From Nakamurella flava (lineage in GTDB: Bacteria; Actinomycetota; Actinomycetes; Mycobacteriales; Nakamurellaceae): a stretch of DNA of 64,000 bases. The stretch spans positions 82,618 to 146,617 of the forward strand of contig NZ_SZZH01000002.1 of assembly GCF_005298075.1 (NCBI RefSeq). The letters are read 5' to 3'. Position 1 is the stretch's first letter. Every line of letters begins with the position of its first letter. A program made the position numbers and the translations under genes. Shown in pieces: positions 1-7,480 of the stretch. The notes below the pieces were generated by a model. It did no database searches. It had not been told where the DNA came from and worked only from the letters and a program-made list of their open reading frames with translations.

Positions 1-1170
1 TCGCCATTACTGTTGACCACCCCGGAGATCAGACCGAATGCGATACGTCCGACGTACACCGGTCCGCCACTGTCCCCCCCTGCGGTTACCGCATACGCAT
101 CGCTGTGCACCTTGATAAAAGTGTTGGTCGCGTTAGGTACATAGGAAGGTGCTTCGATCGTGCTGATCACTCGACCGCAGCGCGCGCCTAAGGTTCGCCC
201 GTACTTGCAAACGAGGTCATTATATGCGGGCACCCCGGGGGAGTACCCTAATACGGGTTGATACTGTGAACCGTCGTAGAACCTGGCCCGGATGTCCATC
301 CCGGACCCCCGCCACAACTGCCAGTCGTAGTTGGTGAAGTAAAATTCGCCTTTATATTGCAGCGTAACGCCTTGATACGTACCACTGTTGTCGCAGTGTC
401 CGGCGCTCATCATTGTCACTTCGCCGTCGGAATCTCTCGTCGCCCAGCTGGTTGTGCAAGCGTATTGGGTACCCACCTAGAGATCGCCACCCCGAAACCT
501 TCGAGCGGCCGGTTGCGGTAGCTGCTGTAGTGGAACCGAGTTCATCTCTAGGCTGACAGCCGGATTTCCTATAGAAGATTCCAGTTTCCCTTTAAGACTG
601 GTAGGTAGATCTCCCGCGTAGTTGACAGTAACGACCGCGGTTCGGTCGTCTGCAGTGGTCTCAAAGATCACCTTCGCCGCCCGCAAGATGCCGGCAAGTC
701 GATCCGCGACAGCCACGAGGTCGTCGTGTCGTATCTTAGAAGTTGTTTGGACTACCGGATACCCCTCAATATCTTGGGGCATTTTAAGATTACCATCCAC
801 AGATGCAACGATGCAAGGTAAACGGGTCGTGCTTCAATTCGACGTAGTCGATCGCCGGACTTGACCGGGCGAATGTTGCATAAAATGCCTCTCGGGCATG
901 CAGTCTCTTTAGGGCCTCGCCATATTCAATATCAAACTCTTTGGCGTATGCTTCTGCTTGCGGATCGTTTCCTGTTTGAGAGATCGGGTTGTTCGGTAAC
1001 GGATCGCCGGGACTCGACGTGTTGGTCCCGAAGCTGGGATCGGCGCCTGACCCGTCTACAGAGCTGGTCGCAGTCGTCGGCTCCGGTGCGGCTGAAACTG
1101 CCGGCGCTGGAGGCAGCAAGCTTCCGAAAAGCACAAGAACAGCCGGAACACCTAGTTTAGAAACCTTCAT
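1..1170 (-). pseudogene. Secreted trypsin-like serine protease, decayed (window-truncated)
   Basis: Read from 1170 downward this would be an exported S1-family (streptogrisin/alpha-lytic-like) protease. It starts with a signal peptide (MKVSKLGV, hydrophobic core, PAVSA), has a charged propeptide-like segment, then catalytic signatures: SAGHC (His, about 396-407), GMDIRARF (candidate Asp) and GGDSGGPVY (Ser, about 50-80). A GAGGAG ribosome site precedes the ATG. Two lesions break it. The frame changes by one base around 800-836: one frame reads HRCI then runs into a stop at 790, while the neighbouring frame continues with CIVASVDGN. In addition an in-frame TAG lies at 477-479, between the propeptide and the His motif. 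The catalytic part downstream stays in the frame of the propeptide. The 3' end lies outside the window. Sequencing error is possible for either lesion, but two together make a pseudogene likely. Confidence 0.75.
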
Positions 1171-1304
1171 CGCGTGCTCCTCGCCAAGCGCCGTTGGAGG
1201 ACTATGGCATATCGGTGCTCTGTCCGCATGAGATGAGCCAAATCGTTATAGAACCGGACGTGTTGGTCGTCAATAGAAGCAGCGATCGTGACGTGTCACA
1301 GTGG

Positions 1305-1630
1305 CTAGTAGTCGTCGGCAACGAACGCTCGACCGGGGGCGTCGAGCTGCGAGACCGTCAACGCGGGCTCGCTTATCGGTTTGCCCTGATTGCTAGGCCG
1401 GGATGGGCCAGGGCAGGGTCGGTAGCAGTTCGGTGGTGATGGTGCCCAAGAACCGCTCGACCTTGCCGCGGCCGCGGGGGCGACCGGGAGACGAGTGGAT
1501 GATCTCGACTTCGAAATCGGCGCAGACCTGGGCGATGTGGCTGCTGGTGAAGTCGGAGCCGTGATCGGAGTAGAGCGCGCGGCGGGCGGGGTAGATGGGC
1601 CCATTGCACCTGCTCAGCCATGCCGTTCGC
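1305..1630 (-). pseudogene. Transposase fragment (integrase core relic)
   Basis: The reverse strand encodes a short piece similar to the middle of the neighbouring intact transposase. It contains YSDHGSDFTSSHIAQVCAD, PGRPRGRGKVERFLGTI and TTELLPTLPWPIP, ending at a TAG (1393-1395). Similarity resumes in another frame as LTVSQLDAPGRAFV, so there is a frameshift as well as loss of both ends. The piece keeps the second Asp and the Glu of a DDE core but lacks the first Asp. It differs from the intact copy at many residues, so it is a related element rather than a recent duplicate. It sits directly 3' of the intact gene, which suggests repeated insertion at this place. Confidence 0.75.
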
Positions 1631-1644
1631 CCTCCGCTGTCCGA

Positions 1645-2946
1645 TCAATCCTCTTGGTAGAGCTTCAAGCGCAGTCCGTCAGCCGCGTCCGGCGCGACCG
1701 GGGCCGCCGCCGTATTCCCTCGCGCCGGTTGGGGGTTGTTGAGCAGTTCGGCCAGGCTTCGGCGTGCGGTGAGGTGCTGACGAGGCTCGCGGCGCCGCTC
1801 GTTGCGGGCGGCCTGCAGGTCGTGCATCGAGATGGCCGCGGCGGCGATTTCGGGGGCAACGGCCCGGCAAAGGAACTTGTCACGGTGGTAGACCCGGATC
1901 TCGGCGAGGTCCCGGGGGTCGTACCGGACGGTGACTGCTTCTCCGACGTAGGGCGCCAGTGTGGTGGCGAAGTACCGCAGACCGTGCAGGTGGATCCCGT
2001 CGCGTTGCACCTTCCGCGGGGTTCGCACGGTGAGCAGCAGTAGGTCGAGCGCCTCTAGTGACTCGGGCATGCGCGGGAGCCAGCCTCCGGTGGTCCACCG
2101 CTGCGCCGGACTCTGCTGGGTTTCGGGATGCTCGCGTTGCAGATAGGTGCCGACGATCCACTCTCCGACCGCTTCGTCGAGCTGCGTGACCGTCAACGAA
2201 GGTGGAGTCACCGGCCGGCCGTGGTTGCCCGGCGGGATGTGCCCCGCAAGCGTGGGGAGCAGCTCGGTAGTGATGGTCCCGAAGAACCGTTCCCCTTTGC
2301 CGCGGCCGCGTGGTCGACCTGGAGTGGAATGGACCAGTTGCATCCGCAGGTCCGCGCAGACGTGTGCGATGTGGGTGCTGGTGAAGTCGGCGCCGTGGTC
2401 GGAGTACAGCGTCGCCGGGATCGCGCAGACCGGCCACCGGGGATCAGCTTTTCGCCAGATCGCCTGTCGCAACGCCAATGCGGTCTGTATAGCAGTCGGG
2501 CTGCCCAGGAACAGGGCGTAGCCGGCGACAGCCCGTGAATGTTCGTCCAGAACGACCGTCAACCACGGCCGGACGGCCCGACCCGACCCGTCCCGTATCT
2601 GGACGTCGAGCTCGGTGTGGTCGGCCTGCCACACGTCATTGGGCTGTAGGGCCTCCCGCCGCAGCACCAGTTCGAACTGGTCGCGATAGACGTACGGGTC
2701 GTGATGGGCCAACGCGACCAGGCCGCGGTCCAGCCGCCTGATGACCCGCCGCACCGAGTTGTACGACGGCGCCGGCAGACCGCGCTCGACCGCCACCCCC
2801 GCCACGATCCGATGGACCTGAGCGATCTGCGGCGGCGGTCGCCGCAGCGCCAAACCCTCGATCAGCTCGACCAGCTCAGCAGGGATCCGCCGCTCACCCC
2901 GATCCGACACTCTGGCTGATCCGGAGGCGCCTTGGACGGCCCCCAC
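1645..2946 (-). CDS. Mu/IS481-type DDE transposase, integrase core
   Basis: This 433-residue protein is a cut-and-paste type transposase with an integrase (rve) core. The catalytic triad is visible as D109 (WQADHTELD), D183 (YSDHGADFTS) and E219 (GRGKGERFFG), giving exact DD(35)E spacing. The N-terminal 80 residues look like a helix-turn-helix target-binding region (PSYNSVRRVIRRLDRG). The C-terminal part, after residue 300, resembles the Mu-transposase C-terminal beta domain (YDPRDLAEIRVYHRDKFLCRAV). The start is GTG at 2946, with AAGGAG about 14 bases upstream. No stop or frameshift is seen, so it may be active. I could not identify convincing terminal inverted repeats, so the element limits are unknown. 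It lies between a transposase relic and the STAND NTPase locus. Confidence 0.85.
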   Translation of the reverse strand: MGAVQGASGSARVSDRGERRIPAELVELIEGLALRRPPPQIAQVHRIVAGVAVERGLPAPSYNSVRRVIRRLDRGLVALAHHDPYVYRDQFELVLRREALQPNDVWQADHTELDVQIRDGSGRAVRPWLTVVLDEHSRAVAGYALFLGSPTAIQTALALRQAIWRKADPRWPVCAIPATLYSDHGADFTSTHIAHVCADLRMQLVHSTPGRPRGRGKGERFFGTITTELLPTLAGHIPPGNHGRPVTPPSLTVTQLDEAVGEWIVGTYLQREHPETQQSPAQRWTTGGWLPRMPESLEALDLLLLTVRTPRKVQRDGIHLHGLRYFATTLAPYVGEAVTVRYDPRDLAEIRVYHRDKFLCRAVAPEIAAAAISMHDLQAARNERRREPRQHLTARRSLAELLNNPQPARGNTAAAPVAPDAADGLRLKLYQED

Positions 2947-3061
2947 TGGTTCCTAGCTCTCCTTCCGAGACATTCACCCCTCTGACCAACAGGTCACATT
3001 AGGCTCAGTTGAGAGCGGTGAAACGGCGACAACGCAAGCCGGGGCTGTAAATCCGGGTCGG

Positions 3062-4519
3062 TTAGGGGAAACGCCAGGCGACAAGCGCTGGCCCGACCGC
3101 CGCGTACACCAGTGATCCGCTGATGACGGCAGCAGAGACCCGCGAGATTGATGGAATGCAGTGCGTTTCGGTCCAGTGCTGGTTCCAGGTTCGAAGGGTG
3201 TAGTCCGCACCCGCGGTGACGATGGCGTTCTGGCCGCCACGCGATCTAATCGCGATCGCGTTGATTCGGCGGTGGTGGCCGGTGAGGGTGCCGACGGGTC
3301 GGCCGTCGATGTCCCAGATCCGTGCGGTGGCGTCTTCGCTGCCGGTGACGATGACGTCCTGGCCACCGACCGGTCCGATCGCGACCGCAGTGATCCGGCC
3401 GCGGTGGCCGGTGAAGGGGGTGTCCGCGGGGTGGCCGTCGATGTCCCAGATCCGTGCGCTGCCGTCGGCGCTGCCGGTGACGATGACGTCCTGGCCGCCC
3501 AGCGATCCAATCGCGAGCGCACTGATCCGGCGGTAGTGGCCGGTGAGCGGGGCGCGCAGGGGCCGGCCGTCGAGGCTCCAGATCCGTGCGGTGCCGTCTT
3601 CGCTGCCGGTGACGATGACGTCCTGGCCGCCCAGCGATCCAGTCGCTACCGCACTGATCTGGCGGTCATGTCCGGTGAGGATGCCGACGAGTTGGCCGTC
3701 GATGTTCCAGATCCGTGCGGTGCCGTCGGCGCTGCCGGTGACGATGACGTCCTGGCCGCCCAGCGATCCAATGGTGACCGCAGTAATCCGGCGGTGGAGG
3801 TCGGTGAGGATGCCGACGAGCTGGCCGTCGATTTTCCAGATCCGTACGGTGCCGTCGGCGTCGCCGGTGACGATGACGTCCTGGCCGCCCAACGGCCCAG
3901 TCGCGAGCGCACTGATCCGGCCGTGGTGGCCGGTGACAGGGGTGTCCGCGGGGTGGCCGTCGATGTTCCAGATCCGTGCGGTGCCGTCGGCGCTGCCGGT
4001 GATGATGACGTCCTGGCCGCTCAACGATCCAACGGCGGCGGTCAAGATCGGCCCGTCGTGGCCGGTGAGCGGGGCGCGCACTGGTTGGCCGTCGATGTTC
4101 CAGATCCGTGCGGTGCCGTCGGCGTCGCCGGTGACGATGACGTCCTGGCCGCCCAGCGATCCAATGGTGACCGCAGTAATCCGGCGGTGGAGGTCGGTGA
4201 GGATGCCGACGAGCTGGCCGTCGATTTTCCAGATCCGTGCGGTGCCGTCGGCGTCGCCGGTGATGATGACGTCCTGGCCGCCAATCGCGATAGCGTTGAT
4301 TCGGCGGTGGTGATCGGTGAGGATGCCGACGAGCTGGCCGTCGATGTCCCAGATCCGTGCGGTGCCGTCTTCGCTACCGGTGACGATGACGTCCTGGCCG
4401 CCGATCGAGCCAATCGCGATAGCGTTGATTCGGCGGTGGTGGCCGGTGAGGATGCCGACGAGCTGGCCGTCGATATCCCAGATCCGTGCTGTGCCATCCC
4501 AGCCGCCGGTCACAATCAC
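3062..4519 (-). CDS. WD40-repeat C-terminal part of split STAND NTPase
   Basis: The frame encodes about 11 tandem WD40 blades, most of the form GGQDVIVTGS-DGTARIW-IDG, each about 42-44 residues. They should fold as beta-propellers that serve as a ligand-sensing domain. The last blade is degenerate (YAAVGPALVAWRFP). The DNA units are nearly identical over about 130 bases, so the blades have been homogenised or duplicated recently; one blade lacks a three-residue GSL/GSI segment. A GTG at 4519 overlaps the stop of the upstream frame (GTGA), so translational coupling is possible. However, blade similarity continues upstream of this GTG in the same frame (EIGSFGGQD, from about 4546). That shows the frame was once continuous with the NTPase gene. 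I regard this as the C-terminal half of one broken gene unless a programmed frameshift joins them. Confidence 0.85.
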   Translation of the reverse strand: MIVTGGWDGTARIWDIDGQLVGILTGHHRRINAIAIGSIGGQDVIVTGSEDGTARIWDIDGQLVGILTDHHRRINAIAIGGQDVIITGDADGTARIWKIDGQLVGILTDLHRRITAVTIGSLGGQDVIVTGDADGTARIWNIDGQPVRAPLTGHDGPILTAAVGSLSGQDVIITGSADGTARIWNIDGHPADTPVTGHHGRISALATGPLGGQDVIVTGDADGTVRIWKIDGQLVGILTDLHRRITAVTIGSLGGQDVIVTGSADGTARIWNIDGQLVGILTGHDRQISAVATGSLGGQDVIVTGSEDGTARIWSLDGRPLRAPLTGHYRRISALAIGSLGGQDVIVTGSADGSARIWDIDGHPADTPFTGHRGRITAVAIGPVGGQDVIVTGSEDATARIWDIDGRPVGTLTGHHRRINAIAIRSRGGQNAIVTAGADYTLRTWNQHWTETHCIPSISRVSAAVISGSLVYAAVGPALVAWRFP

Positions 4520-6672
4520 ATCTTGGCCACCGAACGACCCAATCTCGACCGTGTAGATATTGTCATTCGGTCGGTAACGCCGCCGACGAGTTGGCCGTCG
4601 ATATCCCAGACTCGTACGCTGCCATCCCAGCCGCCGGCGACAATGACGTCCCGGCCGCCGATCTGCCCGGTAGCGACTCCGCTAGCAACGGTTGCGTGCC
4701 CGAAAGCGACACCTCTAGCACTGATCGCATCACCGATGAGGATTTGGTGGGCGGCCCCCGATAGGGCCTGCGCCCATAGCAGTGTCGGTCCGCCTAGTAC
4801 CCCAACCTCGTTGGTGAACAGACGTTGCCAGGCCGTAAAACCAAGGTGGGCTGCTGCCTGGGCGAGCAACAACGTCCGCTGAAGCCGATCCAGCCCGCCG
4901 GTCCGGTGAACGCAGCTACGTAGAATCGCCGCCACTTCTCGGAGTTCGCCGACGGGCTGGGAAGGTAGGGCCGGTACGACACGGGTGAGGTCGGCGACGG
5001 CGAGATACCCGGGCTGTTGCAGCAGGGTGAGCAGTTCATTGGCGGCGGCTGCGTGGTCGGCCATGTAACGCTGAAGGTAGGTGTTGGCTTTTGCCCAGCC
5101 GTCAGGACCAATGGGGGTGAGTCGCCGGAAGATGCGGAGCGCGTCGTCGGGTTCGGCGTAGTTCGATGGTTCGGCAAGGTTGAGTAGCTGGTCGACCAGG
5201 GCTTGGTGATAGAGGCGGGTGCGAACACCCAGGCCGTGCCCGTCGGGCTCGGTTTCCAGGAGGTAGTCCGCAACGGATGAGTGGCGCAACTGCTGAACGT
5301 CCTCGCGGGTGGCGGCCAGGCCGAGGGCGTCGGCGAAGAGCAGCCAGGTGTCGTCGTCCAGGCCTGGGCCTCGAGCGAAGGCCAGTGCGGTGAGCATGCG
5401 GCCGGTCCGGAACCGTTGTCGCTCGTCGCTGATGGTGTCGAAGTACTTGCTGAACGCCTCCGCCACGCTGGAGGGGATGCGATTGTCGTCGAAATCTGGG
5501 TCGGCCGGGTCCCATACCTCGCGCATGAGCGACAGGGAGTGGGCGGCGAACGCGGCAACTAGGAAGTTGCGGTCCGCGCGGCGGGCGACGACCGCCGCCA
5601 GGCGATCGGCCAGGATGCGGTCGGCGCGGTACCGCATCCAGGCGCCCTCCGCCCATCCCGGGTATTCGTTGGCGGCGGCTTGGGTGAGATGTCTGGTCGC
5701 CACCCGCTGCAGGTCCGCAGGGTCGAAGTAGGTGTCGCTGTCCAGGTCGACCAGGTTGGCGTCGTCGTTGTTCCGGATTCCGATGTGACGCAGCAGCTGG
5801 TCGCCGCGGCCGCGGCGGGTGGCGACGACAACCCGGGACGCGGGCTGGGCGGCGACCGTGGTTAGTAACTGGCTGATCCGGGTGATCTCCGAGCGGCTGA
5901 TCGCTTCGTCGAGCGCATCGACCACTACCAGCATCGGCGGCGTCCCGCCGGCGATCTGTCGTCGCAGGTGCGAGAGCCACCCTTCGGTGTCGGTGATGCT
6001 CGGGTCCCCAGCCAGGGTCTGAACGGCGGTAAGCAGCTCGTCGCTGGTGCTCCCGCGGGCGTGGAAGAACAAACCGCCGCCAACGCCGGAGGTCTCCAGG
6101 TCCCGGGCCGCGCGGGCCACCACCGAAGACTTGCCCGCGCCGGGTTGACCCGTCACCACTAACGGCGTTCCCGGGGGGCTCGCTGCGGTTAGCCAGCCTC
6201 GGACCCGGTCGACTGCCAAGGACCGGCCGGTGAATAAGTCGCCGCTGTGCCCATCACCGGGACGGCGACCAGCTGCCCGCATAGAGACATGGTCGCGGGG
6301 CTTGTCCCCGCCCAGAACCCACGGGGCCGGCGTTCCGATGAGTCGAACGAGTTCCTCGGCCCGGTGCCGTTGCTCTTCCGTAGCACCCAGCGCCCGGGCG
6401 ATCCTTCCAACCGTGTCCGGGGAAGGGGGATCCCCAACTCCCCGCAAAGTTTCCGAGACCCTCGATGGGACCACAAACGCTAGGTCGGCGACTGCGCGCT
6501 GCGTCTTGCCCGTCGCTTGGAACAACTTGTCCAGCAGCTCGGTCAACTCCCGGCGGTAGGGGTCAGCGATCGCTGCCGGGAGCGCCCGCTTCCCACCACC
6601 GCGGCGACCAGCCCGCTGGCCAGCGGCGATCGCGTCTGCTTCTCGCCCGCGATCGCCGGGGGGCTGCTGCAT
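4516..6672 (-). CDS. STAND NTPase, XRE-like HTH + NACHT/AAA ATPase part
   Basis: This 718-residue product has an N-terminal XRE-like helix-turn-helix (residues 50-110: GKTQRAVADLAFVVPSRVSE). An AAA/STAND ATPase core follows, with Walker A GQPGAGKSS (175-183) and Walker B VVVDALDE (249-256), and an arginine-bearing strand VVVATRRGRG. A long helical region follows, then the first WD40 blade (GGRDVIVAGGWDGSVRVW). STAND proteins act as signal-dependent oligomerising switches; bacterial members include antiphage sensors, but that role is only inferred here. The ATG has GAGGTG upstream. The frame ends at 4516-4518 just after the second blade begins. Measured against the other blades, the interval from the Thr codon (4573-4575) to the Gly codon starting at 4540 is 32 bases where the repeat unit has 33. 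One base missing within 4541-4572 explains the split. Confidence 0.85.
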   Translation of the reverse strand: MQQPPGDRGREADAIAAGQRAGRRGGGKRALPAAIADPYRRELTELLDKLFQATGKTQRAVADLAFVVPSRVSETLRGVGDPPSPDTVGRIARALGATEEQRHRAEELVRLIGTPAPWVLGGDKPRDHVSMRAAGRRPGDGHSGDLFTGRSLAVDRVRGWLTAASPPGTPLVVTGQPGAGKSSVVARAARDLETSGVGGGLFFHARGSTSDELLTAVQTLAGDPSITDTEGWLSHLRRQIAGGTPPMLVVVDALDEAISRSEITRISQLLTTVAAQPASRVVVATRRGRGDQLLRHIGIRNNDDANLVDLDSDTYFDPADLQRVATRHLTQAAANEYPGWAEGAWMRYRADRILADRLAAVVARRADRNFLVAAFAAHSLSLMREVWDPADPDFDDNRIPSSVAEAFSKYFDTISDERQRFRTGRMLTALAFARGPGLDDDTWLLFADALGLAATREDVQQLRHSSVADYLLETEPDGHGLGVRTRLYHQALVDQLLNLAEPSNYAEPDDALRIFRRLTPIGPDGWAKANTYLQRYMADHAAAANELLTLLQQPGYLAVADLTRVVPALPSQPVGELREVAAILRSCVHRTGGLDRLQRTLLLAQAAAHLGFTAWQRLFTNEVGVLGGPTLLWAQALSGAAHQILIGDAISARGVAFGHATVASGVATGQIGGRDVIVAGGWDGSVRVWDIDGQLVGGVTDRMTISTRSRLGRSVAKM

Positions 6673-6703
6673 CCGTCACCTCGCCGAGCACCGCCCGAGA
6701 CCG

Positions 6704-6804
6704 TTCGGGAACCTTCGGGACGGTATCGCACTTGGAGCCCGTTTCCGCAGCTCCAGGGGATGCGCAGAACTCCGAAGGAAGGCCGAAGTTCCCGAAGGGT
6801 CCCG
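6704..6804. promoter_or_regulatory. Divergent promoter region with inverted TTCGGGAAC repeats
   Basis: The stretch between the STAND NTPase and the small membrane protein holds TTCGGGAACCTTCGGGA (6704-6720). On the other strand it holds TTCGGGAACTTC, the complement of 6785-6796. Between them lies a weaker AACTCCGAAGGAA motif. Such spaced inverted copies could be operator half-sites for the NTPase's own XRE-like domain or for another regulator. No binding protein is known, so function is inferred. Confidence 0.4.
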
Positions 6805-6889
6805 GCGGGAGATTCGGCCCGATGCTGGTCCTACTGAGCCGGCCGGCTGGTTGACAGAACGCCCCACCGCAAGATCGGAGACACCCGTC

Positions 6890-7102
6890 ATGACCGCCAC
6901 TAATGACGCGGGGCGCACCCCGGCCCGACCGACCGCTCCCCGCCGCCGCACCGCGATCCTGCTGATCATCCTGCTGCTGGTGGCGATCCCGTTGATCACC
7001 ATCGCAGTCATCTACCCGGCCTACGGCGCCGGCTGCGCGATCACCGTCGGCACGCTCACCGTCGTCCTGCAGAACGTCCACGACCGGCACCACCGCACCT
7101 GA
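6890..7102 (+). CDS. Small two-helix membrane protein
   Basis: The 70-residue product has a short basic, Pro/Ala-rich N-terminus (RPTAPRRRT). Two adjacent hydrophobic segments follow, about residues 22-41 (ILLIILLLVAIPLITIAVIY) and 43-62, and then a polar tail ending NVHDRHHRT. The positive residues before the first helix predict a cytoplasmic N-terminus. The start is the ATG at 6890, because a GGAG sits nine bases upstream; a TTG at 6851 in the same frame has no such signal. It is divergent from the STAND NTPase and shares its upstream region. A role as partner or membrane effector of the NTPase is speculative, and I do not recognise the family. Confidence 0.55.
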   Translation: MTATNDAGRTPARPTAPRRRTAILLIILLLVAIPLITIAVIYPAYGAGCAITVGTLTVVLQNVHDRHHRT

Positions 7103-7116
7103 GCCCAACGTCGGTG

Positions 7117-7144
7117 CCGGGTCGGCGCATCCTCGCCGACCCGG
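7117..7144 (+). terminator. Hairpin after small membrane protein
   Basis: An 11-bp perfect stem (CCGGGTCGGCG / CGCCGACCCGG) closes a six-base loop, 15 bases after the stop codon. There is no T-run, as is common in high-GC actinomycetes. Confidence 0.5.
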
Positions 7145-7480
7145 TGCCAGCGGCGGCAGGCACACCGACCCGCCATCGTCCACAGCCACGGTTCCTGACC
7201 ACTCCGGGTACGAACCGATGCTGTGACCAGCGCTGTTCCCCGCGAATCGGACAAATCAAAGATGAGACCGGGGATCACCGGTCCTGGGGCTACTTAGCGC
7301 ACATGGGGCATATCTAGCCCTGCATAATCGAACATTATGCGACCTGGCCACCGGCTGATCAGCTGAAACGCGGAACAAGCTGGCCATACAACCCTTATGT
7401 GCGTACCGACTTCCCACGGGTCCCGCGAAGGGTCCCCGGCTGGGTCAGCGAAGCAATCGAGTCCGCAGTCAGCCGCGCGC
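7145..7480. other. Non-coding right edge of the accessory island
   Basis: About 340 bases contain no convincing gene on either strand. The middle part is AT-richer than the flanking DNA and carries a palindrome at 7322-7340 (7-bp arms). To its right the sequence returns to typical high-GC3 genes, starting with the permease, so this may be the edge of an acquired segment. No tRNA or direct-repeat attachment site was seen. Confidence 0.45.
7322..7340. promoter_or_regulatory. Palindrome GCATAAT-N5-ATTATGC
   Basis: Perfect 7-bp inverted arms around five bases form a typical operator-like dyad. It is strikingly AT-rich for this genome. No gene starts close by: the permease ends at 7481 and the small membrane protein ends at 7102. 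Its user is therefore unknown; it could be a relic of the mobile segment. Confidence 0.35.

Noticed and set aside
1288..1299. GTGACGTGTCAC palindrome as an insertion-sequence end
   Set aside because: No matching inverted copy was found on the other side of the transposase, so it cannot be called a terminal repeat.
1373..1648. Small hypothetical proteins in the transposase relic region
   Set aside because: Their frames are shifted relative to the transposase-like frame and have repetitive Arg/Pro composition.
4516..4519. GTGA overlap as ordinary translational coupling of two separate genes
   Set aside because: Blade sequence is recognisable upstream of the GTG in the second frame and is exactly one base short, which fits a frameshift better; coupling cannot be fully excluded.
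3200..4560. Regular repeats resembling a CRISPR or satellite array
   Set aside because: The unit of about 130 bases encodes a WD40 blade in frame; there are no short repeats with unique spacers.
3161..4882. Long plus-strand open frame opposite the WD40 array
   Set aside because: It mirrors the repeats on the coding strand and has no start signal or family; the minus-strand WD40 reading is clear.
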